Shown here in pieces: positions 26,939-35,833 of a stretch of DNA of 64,000 nt. Origin of the DNA: Candidatus Zixiibacteriota bacterium (lineage in GTDB: Bacteria > Zixibacteria > MSB-5A5 > GN15 > JACZUZ01). Under the pieces are notes generated by a model. The model saw only the letters and a program-made list of their open reading frames with translations. It had not been told where the DNA came from and did not search any database. Position 1 is the stretch's first letter, and the number at the start of each line of letters is the position of its first letter. The DNA is taken from contig JAJRPJ010000006.1 of assembly GCA_024280835.1 (NCBI GenBank), positions 85,656 through 149,655 of the forward strand, written 5' to 3'. Made by a program: the position numbers and the translations under genes.

Positions 26939-27958
26939 TCAAATCCTATATTCGGCAGGATTATCAATTGCCTGATCTTGCCAATATTCGATTGTTTTTC
27001 TTAGTCCATCGGTGATTGAGATATCGGCTTCAAAACCGCAGAGTTTTTTCGCCTTTTCGCCGTCTCCGAGAAGACGTGTGACTTCGGATTTTTTGGGACG
27101 GACGCGCTTTTTGTCGGTGACGACAGTGATTTTGGAGTTTAGTATTGTGCCGACTTTGATAACTACATCGCCAATTGAGGTTTCATTTCCAGAACATAGA
27201 TTAACAGTCTCGCCTTTTGTCTTGGCGCTCGCTGCGCAAAGCGCCATTCCGCGAACAGTGTCTGAGACAAACAAGAAGTCCCGTCTGGTGGTTGTTTGTC
27301 CGAGTTGGATAGAGGGAGATTTTAGAGATTGGGTGATAATTGTTGGAATCACCGCTCGCGGTGATTGACGGGGACCGAAGGTGTTGAAGGGCCGGACAAT
27401 TGTCACTGGCAGATTGAAGCTCTTGGCATAGGCCTCGGCCATTTTATCAGAAGCGACTTTTGAGGCCGCATAAGGCGATTGCGGTGTCAACGGATGGCCT
27501 TCATCTATTGGCGCATACTGCGCGCTACCATAGACTTCGGAGGTTGAAGTGGCGATAAAACGCTTTAGCGAGCCAATTTCACGGGCGGCTTGCAATAGAT
27601 TGGTGGTTCCTATGGCATTGACTTGCAAGAAGTCTCTTGGCGAAAGGTATGAATATGGAATTGCAATTTGCGCGGCCAGATGAAAAATATATTCGGCTCC
27701 CTCGACCGCGCGTTGGCAGCTTTCAGGGTCTCGAATATCGCCAAAGATGGCGCGAAACTCTGGCGCTGGTTTATCTGAGTTTGTAGCGGTCTCCAGCGCT
27801 CCTTGTGAATTATGCGAGGTATAGCGAAATAGAGCTGTTACTTCACAGCCGAGTTCGCAGAGGAACTCAACAAGGTGCGAGCCGATAAAGCCGCCCGCTC
27901 CAGTTACTAAGACACGGGCTTCTCGTAGTTTTTTTAATGTTGGGTTATTCACACTCAC
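26939..27958 (-). CDS. NAD-dependent epimerase/dehydratase (GDP-mannose 4,6-dehydratase-like SDR)
   Basis: From a GTG at 27958 the protein has 339 residues. It is an extended SDR with VTGAGGFIGSHL, ATSTSEVYGSAQ with the catalytic Ser/Thr-Glu region, and YAASKVASDKMAEAY with Tyr-x3-Lys. The Glu in STSEVYG suggests a dehydratase rather than an epimerase. The start is uncertain: GTG 27952 is also possible, and a longer frame reaching 28057 would overlap the preceding gene by 95 bases with non-homologous-looking residues. It begins 4 bases after the stop of the glycosyltransferase gene, so the two form an operon for glycan synthesis. Confidence 0.87.
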   Translation of the reverse strand: MSVNNPTLKKLREARVLVTGAGGFIGSHLVEFLCELGCEVTALFRYTSHNSQGALETATNSDKPAPEFRAIFGDIRDPESCQRAVEGAEYIFHLAAQIAIPYSYLSPRDFLQVNAIGTTNLLQAAREIGSLKRFIATSTSEVYGSAQYAPIDEGHPLTPQSPYAASKVASDKMAEAYAKSFNLPVTIVRPFNTFGPRQSPRAVIPTIITQSLKSPSIQLGQTTTRRDFLFVSDTVRGMALCAASAKTKGETVNLCSGNETSIGDVVIKVGTILNSKITVVTDKKRVRPKKSEVTRLLGDGEKAKKLCGFEADISITDGLRKTIEYWQDQAIDNPAEYRI

Positions 27959-27962
27959 GGCT

Positions 27963-29468
27963 CTAGTTTTTTTCTTTTGGTATTTCTCTTCGTTCTTCTG
28001 TCTCGGCGTTTGGTAATGCGCGATAGATAAGATAATCCTGTGAGCCGTCGGAAGCAAAGCCGCTTTGGAGTTTATATTTCCGGTCTAATATGCCTGAATT
28101 GATGATTTGCTGAGCTGTTGGAGAGAGTTTGTTGAAAGTCAGCCAATGGTCGGGATATTTCTTGAGGCAATCTTCCAGAAATTCGGCATACTCCCCGAAA
28201 CGATTTCTCTGGATTGCCTCTGGAGAAACCAAACCATCACGGTCAATCAATTGCCCACGGTAGTAATAACCAGGATAGCCGATATCTTCGGCCACAACGA
28301 CTGTATTGTTTGATAATTGAGTGGCTCGACTAAGGAACTCTCCTGCGCGTCGTCGCTCTGTTTTGTAGACTTCGGCCTGTCTCTTGTTGTGAGCCAAGGT
28401 AACCGAAAAACTATTTCCAACTACTGGCAAAGCGGTGATTAGAATTACTGCGCTGATGAGTTGTAGTGCGAGTTTGTTTTTCAGGAAATTACCCGCTAGC
28501 GAATAAGCGCCCGCGATTCCAATTCCTGAAAAGAGAACCAACAACAAAGTTAGTGGGGCTTTGTACCAGAAGAAAATATGTGTACCACTTAATGCCAAGC
28601 CGCACAGGAGAATGGCGCCGAACAATGCTTCCAGCCAGCCCCAATAGATACGCATCATTGAATAGGCCAAACCCCACAGCGCTCCGATTAGTGTTAGCCA
28701 ACCGAGTAGTGTTGAGAGATTCAACAATTCAGAGATACGACTTAGTGTTCCGCCTTGTTCCAGTGCGTTATAGAGCGTCAGTTTGGCTGTTGTAGAGTTC
28801 GGAATTGGTGAACCAAAATATGAAGTGGCAAAAACTATCCAAGGCAAGACAAAGACGAGGACTATCACTATATCTGGCAGGTAGTCTTTTTTGAAGCCGC
28901 TCGAGTTGATAGTGTATTTGAAGAGAAAAAAGAGAGCGATAATGAGTAATCCTTCAGGGCGCAACAGGGCCAAGAGTGAGGCGCTCACTATTGCTATCCT
29001 ATAGCGGGCAGTAAGAAGACAAAAGACAAAAGATAGAACTCCAAGAGTGAAGAGTGACATCTCCATGCCTGAGACATCGGTATTGATTGCATTTGGCCAG
29101 AAGGCATAGAGCAAAGGTGGAATAATGGCGGCGCTGGGGATTATTCTGCGGCTGTACAGGTACAGAAGAGCTCCTGTAGCGCCTGCGCAAGTGATTCCGA
29201 GAGCTTGTGAGATTGCGGGAACAGGTAAGTGTAACAAGGCAAACAGCGCCATCAATATCGCATAGAGTGGTGTGGTGACACCTAGGACTTTTTCATCTAG
29301 ATTGTAAACGAAACCTGAACCCGCGGCGATGTTCTCGGCGTAGCGGTAGGTGATGTAGGCGTCGTCGGCGCCGCTCATGCCAGATTCATAAACCACATAG
29401 CAGCGCACGGCGACAATGAGCAAGAAGACACCTATCAAAGTTGAAAGGTGTGATTTTGCTTTGCCCAT
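27963..29468 (-). CDS. GT-C fold membrane glycosyltransferase (GT39/ArnT-like)
   Basis: The 501-residue protein has about ten membrane helices. After the first helix comes the acidic pair in SGADDAYITYRYAENI (near residue 34), the usual GT-C catalytic motif in the first periplasmic loop. The C-terminal third is a soluble periplasmic domain. Such enzymes move a sugar from a polyprenyl-phosphate donor to lipid, protein or glycan in the periplasm. Donor and acceptor are unknown. It is the first gene of the operon with the dehydratase. Confidence 0.82.
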   Translation of the reverse strand: MGKAKSHLSTLIGVFLLIVAVRCYVVYESGMSGADDAYITYRYAENIAAGSGFVYNLDEKVLGVTTPLYAILMALFALLHLPVPAISQALGITCAGATGALLYLYSRRIIPSAAIIPPLLYAFWPNAINTDVSGMEMSLFTLGVLSFVFCLLTARYRIAIVSASLLALLRPEGLLIIALFFLFKYTINSSGFKKDYLPDIVIVLVFVLPWIVFATSYFGSPIPNSTTAKLTLYNALEQGGTLSRISELLNLSTLLGWLTLIGALWGLAYSMMRIYWGWLEALFGAILLCGLALSGTHIFFWYKAPLTLLLVLFSGIGIAGAYSLAGNFLKNKLALQLISAVILITALPVVGNSFSVTLAHNKRQAEVYKTERRRAGEFLSRATQLSNNTVVVAEDIGYPGYYYRGQLIDRDGLVSPEAIQRNRFGEYAEFLEDCLKKYPDHWLTFNKLSPTAQQIINSGILDRKYKLQSGFASDGSQDYLIYRALPNAETEERREIPKEKN

Positions 29469-29495
29469 GTGATTACCTATGGAATAGTTGAATAA

Positions 29496-29562
29496 ATAGG
29501 TCGGGTTCCTTCGCTCTTCAAAAACTAATTTTCTGAGAGCTGAACTTAGGAACCCGACCTAT
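29496..29562. repeat. Large perfect inverted repeat, REP-like or terminator
   Basis: ATAGGTCGGGTTCCT (29496-29510) is perfectly repeated in inverted form as AGGAACCCGACCTAT (29548-29562). Inside, GCTCT (29513-29517) pairs with AGAGC (29536-29540), giving a long two-stage stem-loop. It lies 16 bases beyond the stop of the symporter gene and 28 bases before the glycosyltransferase gene. There is no clean U tract, so a dispersed repeat or an mRNA-end structure is more likely than a simple terminator. Confidence 0.6.
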
Positions 29563-29577
29563 AGTTTAATGAACAAA

Positions 29578-31035
29578 TCAACGCACTGGCTTGTGCTTGC
29601 CTTCGCGTAGCTCTTTGAAGTATTTGCGTGCCATGGCCGCGACTGAGCCAGAGAGGAATAACAATCCGATAATATTCGGTAGCGCCATTAGCGCGTTAGC
29701 TACATCAGCGAATGACCAAACCAGTGAAAGGTTTACAGTCGCTCCAGCGAGTGTGGCCATCAAGAAGACTACTTTGTATGGAGTTTTCATTTTGTGTCCG
29801 CCGATATACTCGATACCTTTTTCGCCATAGTATGACCATGTCAAAATAGTTGAGAAACCAAAAAGCAAGACACCGAGTGTGACCATGATTCGGCCAAAAC
29901 CAGGCAAGACACTCTCAAACGCCGCTGAGGTTAATTGACTGCCATTGAGTGAGGCTACATTGACTGATGGGTCCCAGAGTCCTGAGCTGATAATCACTAG
30001 CGCGGTCATGGTGCAAATAATCAAAGTGTCAATCAGTGGCTCAAGCATCGCCACGAGTCCTTCTTTGACTGGTTCATCGACTTTGACCGCGGCATGCGCC
30101 ATTGGCGATGAACCGAGTCCGGCTTCATTAGAGAAAACACCGCGTTTCATGCCCCAAGTTAGCGCCATCCAAACTGTGAACCCAGCGGCGCCGCCAGTGG
30201 CCGCGACTGGGTTGAAAGCATATTTGAAAATTAGGGCGAAACTTGGAAGGATATGCTCGGCGCTGAGAGCTAATACCAACAAAGCTGAACCGACATAGAC
30301 GATTGACATAAACGGCACAAGTTTTTCGGCGACACGCCCGATGCGTTTGATACCACCGAGAATAACGATACCTGCGAGACCAGTGACAATGATACCGACA
30401 GCCAAGCGGAGAGTTGATTCACTAAATGATTTCAACCAGATCATGACACTTGAGGCTTGTGTTGAATCGGCGCTATTGATGATGTCGACAACCGATGCAG
30501 CGATTGTATTTGACTGGACACCATTACCTGCGCCCAGCGCTGCCAGAGCTGTGCAGATTGAAAAGAATATCGCCATCGGTTTCCACTTTTTGCCGAGGCC
30601 TTTTTCAATGAAATACATCGGGCCGCCACGAACTGAACCGTCATCGTCGACTTCACGATATTTGACAGCTAACGTGCAGGAAGCAAATTTAATAGCCATG
30701 CCTAGAACAGCGCTAATCCACATCCAAAAAATTGCGCCAGGCCCACCGAAGTAAATAGCGGTAGCGACACCTGCGATATTTCCAATACCGACAGTGGCGG
30801 CCAGAGCTGAAGTTAGCGCTTGAAAATGAGTTAATTCACCTTCGTCTTCTTTGTTATCGTATTTTCCAGAGATTAAATCTGCAGAGTGTTTCAGCCCACG
30901 AAACTGGATGAACTTGTTGCGGATGCTGAGAACCAATCCCGCAGTCATGATCAGCGCGACCATGGGAACTCCCCAGACGACTCCAGAGATTGCATTGACT
31001 ATCGCGCTTAATTGTTCAAGGAAACTGGGTTCCAT
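29578..31035 (-). CDS. Sodium:alanine/glycine symporter (AGCS family)
   Basis: The 485-residue inner-membrane protein has the AGCS signature: QALTSALAATVGIGNIAGVATAIYFGGPGAIFWMW near residue 75, followed by GGPMYFIEKGLGKKW and RGVFSNEAGLGSSPMAHA near 300. The family imports alanine or glycine with sodium. An AAGGAG ribosome site precedes the ATG. The leader (31036-31263) holds competing hairpins but does not match a glycine riboswitch. Confidence 0.94.
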   Translation of the reverse strand: MEPSFLEQLSAIVNAISGVVWGVPMVALIMTAGLVLSIRNKFIQFRGLKHSADLISGKYDNKEDEGELTHFQALTSALAATVGIGNIAGVATAIYFGGPGAIFWMWISAVLGMAIKFASCTLAVKYREVDDDGSVRGGPMYFIEKGLGKKWKPMAIFFSICTALAALGAGNGVQSNTIAASVVDIINSADSTQASSVMIWLKSFSESTLRLAVGIIVTGLAGIVILGGIKRIGRVAEKLVPFMSIVYVGSALLVLALSAEHILPSFALIFKYAFNPVAATGGAAGFTVWMALTWGMKRGVFSNEAGLGSSPMAHAAVKVDEPVKEGLVAMLEPLIDTLIICTMTALVIISSGLWDPSVNVASLNGSQLTSAAFESVLPGFGRIMVTLGVLLFGFSTILTWSYYGEKGIEYIGGHKMKTPYKVVFLMATLAGATVNLSLVWSFADVANALMALPNIIGLLFLSGSVAAMARKYFKELREGKHKPVR

Positions 31036-31093
31036 GCTGAGAGACTCCTTCTTATGGGCCTAAAGGGCTGAGCGTCTATTGTGTTTTCAATTT

Positions 31094-31120
31094 GTTCTTC
31101 TGAGTTAGGTAAGAACTCAG
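31094..31120 (-). promoter_or_regulatory. Competing hairpins in the symporter leader
   Basis: Within the 5' leader of the AGCS gene, CTGAGTT (31100-31106) pairs with AACTCAG (31114-31120), while GTTCTT (31094-31099) can instead pair with AAGAAC (31111-31116). The two stems are mutually exclusive, which could allow a switch, but there is no U tract and no known riboswitch pattern. Confidence 0.3.
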
Positions 31121-31263
31121 ATAAGATAAGACCTGAGCAGCCGCCCAATATCCAGCGAGACGGAATTAGATTCTCTGGTCGGAGATTAGATACCAGAAAC
31201 AGGTCAATCATGCAAGTTCAAGTCATTGTCGGACAAGCGGCCAAGGCCTTTTGTGGCCATAGC

Positions 31264-31686
31264 TTAGGGTGTGTTTGGCGCCCCAGCTAGAATCCACATC
31301 GCGATTGAGTCGATTGTCGAGGCAGGCAAGAATCCGCCTGTCAGCGGCATCCGCGAACCGAATGGAGGAGTATCGCCGATTTTTTGAAAGACAACACTAG
31401 CGGTTGTATCTCCTGCGACGATTCCTTTGCCTCCAGAATTATTCCCACCAGCCGTGACGGAGTTGAAGCTGAGAATACTGAACCCACTTTGTCCAGACGT
31501 TGAGCCGTGACAAGCTCCATTGGTGCATTTTGAGGAAAGCAATGGGCCTACGAAATCTTGGAAAGTGAGTGAGGCAGGGGGGGTGATAGTTCCGCCATTT
31601 CCACCAGTTGGAGTTGAATCACTTGAGCAGGCTGTTAGACCAGCTATAGCCATAACTGCTACCATTACATTGAAAGTCCTTTTCAT
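31264..31686 (-). CDS. Monoheme c-type cytochrome lipoprotein with CX4CH site
   Basis: The 140-residue protein has a lipobox GLTAC (Cys20) and a Gly/Thr/Pro linker, then a small domain with Cys54, Cys59 and His60 (CTNGACH), a CX4CH heme-attachment variant. The later SRMPLTGG provides a Met that could be the second iron ligand, and the end IDSIAMWILAGAPN matches the last helix of planctomycete-type cytochrome domains. It is paralogous to the next gene upstream (31729-32421) across the whole heme domain. It is probably tethered to the outer membrane and carries electrons. Heme attachment is inferred from motif only. Confidence 0.72.
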   Translation of the reverse strand: MKRTFNVMVAVMAIAGLTACSSDSTPTGGNGGTITPPASLTFQDFVGPLLSSKCTNGACHGSTSGQSGFSILSFNSVTAGGNNSGGKGIVAGDTTASVVFQKIGDTPPFGSRMPLTGGFLPASTIDSIAMWILAGAPNTP

Positions 31687-31728
31687 TTCAATCCTCCGTT
31701 AATTCATTACTTATGTTATTCAAGCGTT

Positions 31729-32421
31729 TCAGGATTCTGGAGCTCCCGCGAGAATCCAAACTGCAATTGAGTCAAGAGTTGATTGCACAAATGGAGGACC
31801 GCCGAGAGGCATTTGTGAACCAGCTGTTGTTCCTTGTAGACGCTGAAAGACGATACTACTAGCTGTATCACGCGGAGCGACTCCACTCCCGAGTGATCCT
31901 CCGGCAAGGAAGGATTGATAAGTTTCAGCCGAAAAACCACTGCTTGTGAACCCATTGCCGTGACAGCCTGCAATAGCGCAAGATCCAGTTATTTCAGGTC
32001 CAATGAAATTGTTATATGTGTAATCGATGGTACTCAGATCAACATTTTCCATTGCGGAGGCGAGTGAATCATCAGTGGCGATGAATGTCACAGTGTTGGT
32101 TGTGTTGGCGTGAATCGGCATTGCTGTCCAACTGAATAGGCCATGTCCGTTACCACTATCGATAAAGGTTGCTGATGCTGGTAGGTTTAGCGCTGTTAGT
32201 GTCGGAGTGGATTCGGAATCAGAGGCGATGACTATCACTTGAAAGAGGTTATTGACCGAGGTATAACGCATACCAATCGGTTGTAGCGCTGGAGGAGTGT
32301 TATCTTCAGAAGGAATCGGTTGAAGTGGATCACCCAAGTCAGCGCAACCACTGATGAGAATTGTGGCAATTAGCGCAGCTAGACTAATGTTTCTCTTGAA
32401 ATGCTTTGGAGATTCGGTCAT
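31729..32421 (-). CDS. Lipoprotein with Ig-like region and CX4CH monoheme cytochrome domain
   Basis: The 230-residue protein has lipobox LISGC (Cys26). Residues about 45-130 look like a beta-sandwich (cadherin/Ig-like: NTVTFIATDDS). The C-terminal 95 residues repeat the design of the neighbouring lipoprotein: Cys148, Cys153, His154 (CAIAGCH), then SQMPLGGPP with a candidate Met ligand, and LDSIAVWILAGAPES. The shared domain and 42-base spacing suggest duplication within an operon. The Ig-like part may position the heme away from the membrane. Assignment as a cytochrome rests on the motif and on the similarity to PSCyt1-like domains. Confidence 0.72.
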   Translation of the reverse strand: MTESPKHFKRNISLAALIATILISGCADLGDPLQPIPSEDNTPPALQPIGMRYTSVNNLFQVIVIASDSESTPTLTALNLPASATFIDSGNGHGLFSWTAMPIHANTTNTVTFIATDDSLASAMENVDLSTIDYTYNNFIGPEITGSCAIAGCHGNGFTSSGFSAETYQSFLAGGSLGSGVAPRDTASSIVFQRLQGTTAGSQMPLGGPPFVQSTLDSIAVWILAGAPES

Positions 32422-32451
32422 AGTTTTTTCGCAGATTTAATTTTGGAATAA

Positions 32452-33519
32452 CTAATAAGCCAAATGCAACCTTAGTTCGAATTCACTTTGGCCGTCGAGA
32501 GGGCCGCGAGTGTAGAAGGCGACTCCAGGATTGACTTCAACAAAAGGCATGGGCCAGATCTCAGCGGAGACTCTTGTGAACTCTTCCACTCCGCTTTCTA
32601 TATTTCTGTTGGGGTCATAGAAATTGTAGTCAAGTTTGGCATAAATACCTGGGATTATCCGAACTGATGCACCAAGATAGGTTGCGTAGCTGTCATTGGA
32701 TTCCCCAATTAAATCTCCTTCATAGACAATCGAAAATGTCCGATAGCCAAGTCCACCGAATGCGCTTTTGACAGCGAACTGTCCGCCGTGTGTGCCATTG
32801 GCCAATTCCTCAGAGAATCTAAGAGAGGCGCCGTAGAAATAACTAAGTGGCCCGAGCGAGCTGTAGCGACTGAGATTGGCCATGTAAATGCCTTGGTCGT
32901 TGACTGAATAATAGGCCACCGAAAAATTATGGCCGACTGTAGTAATGCCGAGATTAGCGCCCTCTAGCGCTGCGCGATGGAAGATTCCAGTTTTGGTTTT
33001 GACGAAGGTTGTAAAGTCTTCAAGCCGCAAACCGAATTGAGGGTAGAAACGACCGACTTGCACAAACGCGGATTGTCTCTCATTGCTGACTATTAAATAG
33101 CTTTCGTCAATTGCGCCTGAGGAGAATGTGAAATTGAATTGCGTTGAAGAAAATGGTTCGAATGACGCATAATAGTCTGTCTGGTGACGGTTAACTGTTC
33201 CGTCTTCGAGAAGCCGCATGCGAACATCCGCTCCCACGAGGACAGACTCGGATAGCCGTGGGCCTTTGTAGGATTTCATTAGCTTTTTCTTTACCGATTG
33301 CAAGGTCAATTCATTGACTGACATTGTATAATGGCCAAACTCATTGCGCATGGCCCCACCACTAGGGGAGAAATGGCATTGAGTGCAAGCGGCGCCTTGT
33401 TCGGCGGAGAAACGAGGAATCGCGCTGGCGATATTGAAGACCAATGCGAGAACGAAGACTCCCACTGAGCAGAAAGTACAGAGAAAAAGTAGTGGTCGAT
33501 TAGGATTTTGTGATCTCAT
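32452..33519 (-). CDS. Outer-membrane beta-barrel with N-terminal CxxCH heme domain
   Basis: From ATG 33519 (AAGG upstream) the protein has 355 residues. A signal peptide (about 10-34) is followed by FSAEQGAACTQCHFSPSGGAMRNEFG, a short monoheme segment with one CxxCH. The rest, about 270 residues, alternates polar and aromatic residues and ends in LRLHLAY, as porin-like barrels do. CxxCH-plus-barrel proteins of this type occur in FCB bacteria. It is the first gene of a three-gene set with two CX4CH lipoproteins, 30 and 42 bases apart, which suggests a small electron-transfer assembly at the outer membrane. The partner and function are unproven. Confidence 0.8.
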   Translation of the reverse strand: MRSQNPNRPLLFLCTFCSVGVFVLALVFNIASAIPRFSAEQGAACTQCHFSPSGGAMRNEFGHYTMSVNELTLQSVKKKLMKSYKGPRLSESVLVGADVRMRLLEDGTVNRHQTDYYASFEPFSSTQFNFTFSSGAIDESYLIVSNERQSAFVQVGRFYPQFGLRLEDFTTFVKTKTGIFHRAALEGANLGITTVGHNFSVAYYSVNDQGIYMANLSRYSSLGPLSYFYGASLRFSEELANGTHGGQFAVKSAFGGLGYRTFSIVYEGDLIGESNDSYATYLGASVRIIPGIYAKLDYNFYDPNRNIESGVEEFTRVSAEIWPMPFVEVNPGVAFYTRGPLDGQSEFELRLHLAY

Positions 33520-33686
33520 TACCAAACCTTGGGTTGTGAAAATTTCTGTGAGGGATATTGAGTGTTGGTCAAAAAGCCATGCTGGTCAAGAAGCTAGAAA
33601 TACCTTAGATATTCCTAGACTTTATACGTCTCTGATTGGAATATAAGCCTCTGGAGGGCAATCTAGCAAGTCATTGATTTAAGGGC

Positions 33687-33715
33687 TTGCCCGTGGGGGA
33701 AAATCTATGTAGAAT
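33687..33715 (+). promoter_or_regulatory. Likely sigma-70-type promoter of the enolase gene
   Basis: TTGCCC (33687-33692) and TAGAAT (33710-33715) have a 17-base spacer and lie 67 bases before the enolase start. Each box matches the sigma-70 consensus at four or five of six bases. Nothing else is notable in 33520-33781. Confidence 0.5.
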
Positions 33716-33775
33716 CCGAAAGCGCAAAAGTCGTAGGCGCTGGTGAATTAATGATTCTCGAGATCAAGGAAATAG

Positions 33776-35080
<1,305 letters not shown>

Positions 35081-35134
35081 GAATCGCTTTGTAGTGACTC
35101 TTGTACTAGAAACAAAAAACTCTTGAGGTGAGTG

Positions 35135-35710
35135 ATGCGAACGATAAGTATAAACTATAGGATGTATGCTGTAATTGTGTTGTTGATTGGTGTGGTTTCT
35201 CTGTCTGCCTGTTCAGGCAAGAGCGATAGTGATCAAGGCGCTAAGACTTCTGCTGATACTAATTCGGAATCACAACCAGCCAACGAGACGTCAACCAAGA
35301 GAGATGTTTCGGGAGTTGTCCCAGAAATGGGATTGGTAGTTCAGAATTATGGAATGGCCAAATTCTCAGAGCTCAAACGTCTGAATGATGTTGGCTATGC
35401 GCTTTTCTCGATTTTCCCAGATGGTACTATCTCTTCAGGAACTTCGGCTAACCTGTCGAACTACGAAATTGATTGGAGCTCCGCTAAGATGAGCTCTTAC
35501 AGTCAGGAAGCTATTTCATTTTTGACTCCGAGTATCAAAGACCTCAATTCCAGTGAACTTGTTTCACAGCAACAAGTTATAGTGGCATTGGCAGCTGAGA
35601 GCAAAGTCGATCTCAAGGCCCCAGAGTCGCTGGCGATAAATGTTAGCATAGAGACTCTTGTTAGCGATAGCTTGCGGACAATTTGTGCAATGGGATTTTC
35701 TAGCCGCTGA
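35135..35710 (+). CDS. Hypothetical lipoprotein
   Basis: The 191-residue protein has a lipobox VVSLSACSG and a Ser/Thr/Asn/Glu-rich linker, then a small domain with no motif I recognise (AKFSELKRLNDVGYALFSIFPDG is the best-structured part). ATG 35135 is chosen over the in-frame GTG just before it because GAGG lies 6 bases upstream. It follows enolase by 55 bases and may be co-transcribed. Its function is unknown. Confidence 0.7.
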   Translation: MRTISINYRMYAVIVLLIGVVSLSACSGKSDSDQGAKTSADTNSESQPANETSTKRDVSGVVPEMGLVVQNYGMAKFSELKRLNDVGYALFSIFPDGTISSGTSANLSNYEIDWSSAKMSSYSQEAISFLTPSIKDLNSSELVSQQQVIVALAAESKVDLKAPESLAINVSIETLVSDSLRTICAMGFSSR

Positions 35711-35833
35711 TTTCCATTTCATATAAGTATTGTCTCGCTAGGTTCTATTGGCAGGCTTTTTCAATAGCTTCGTTTGAAATACATCCGTATGTTTGCGCCG
35801 ATGAATAGCTCAAGAAATCATTCGCTGAGCTCC

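Noticed and set aside
27959..28057. Longer start for the dehydratase gene (at 28057)
   Set aside because: It would overlap the glycosyltransferase gene by 95 bases with residues unlike any SDR N-terminus; GTG 27958 sits 4 bases after that gene's stop and just before the cofactor motif.
31036..31263. Glycine riboswitch upstream of the alanine/glycine symporter
   Set aside because: The family is often under glycine riboswitch control, but the conserved glycine-aptamer cores are absent; only simple competing hairpins are seen.
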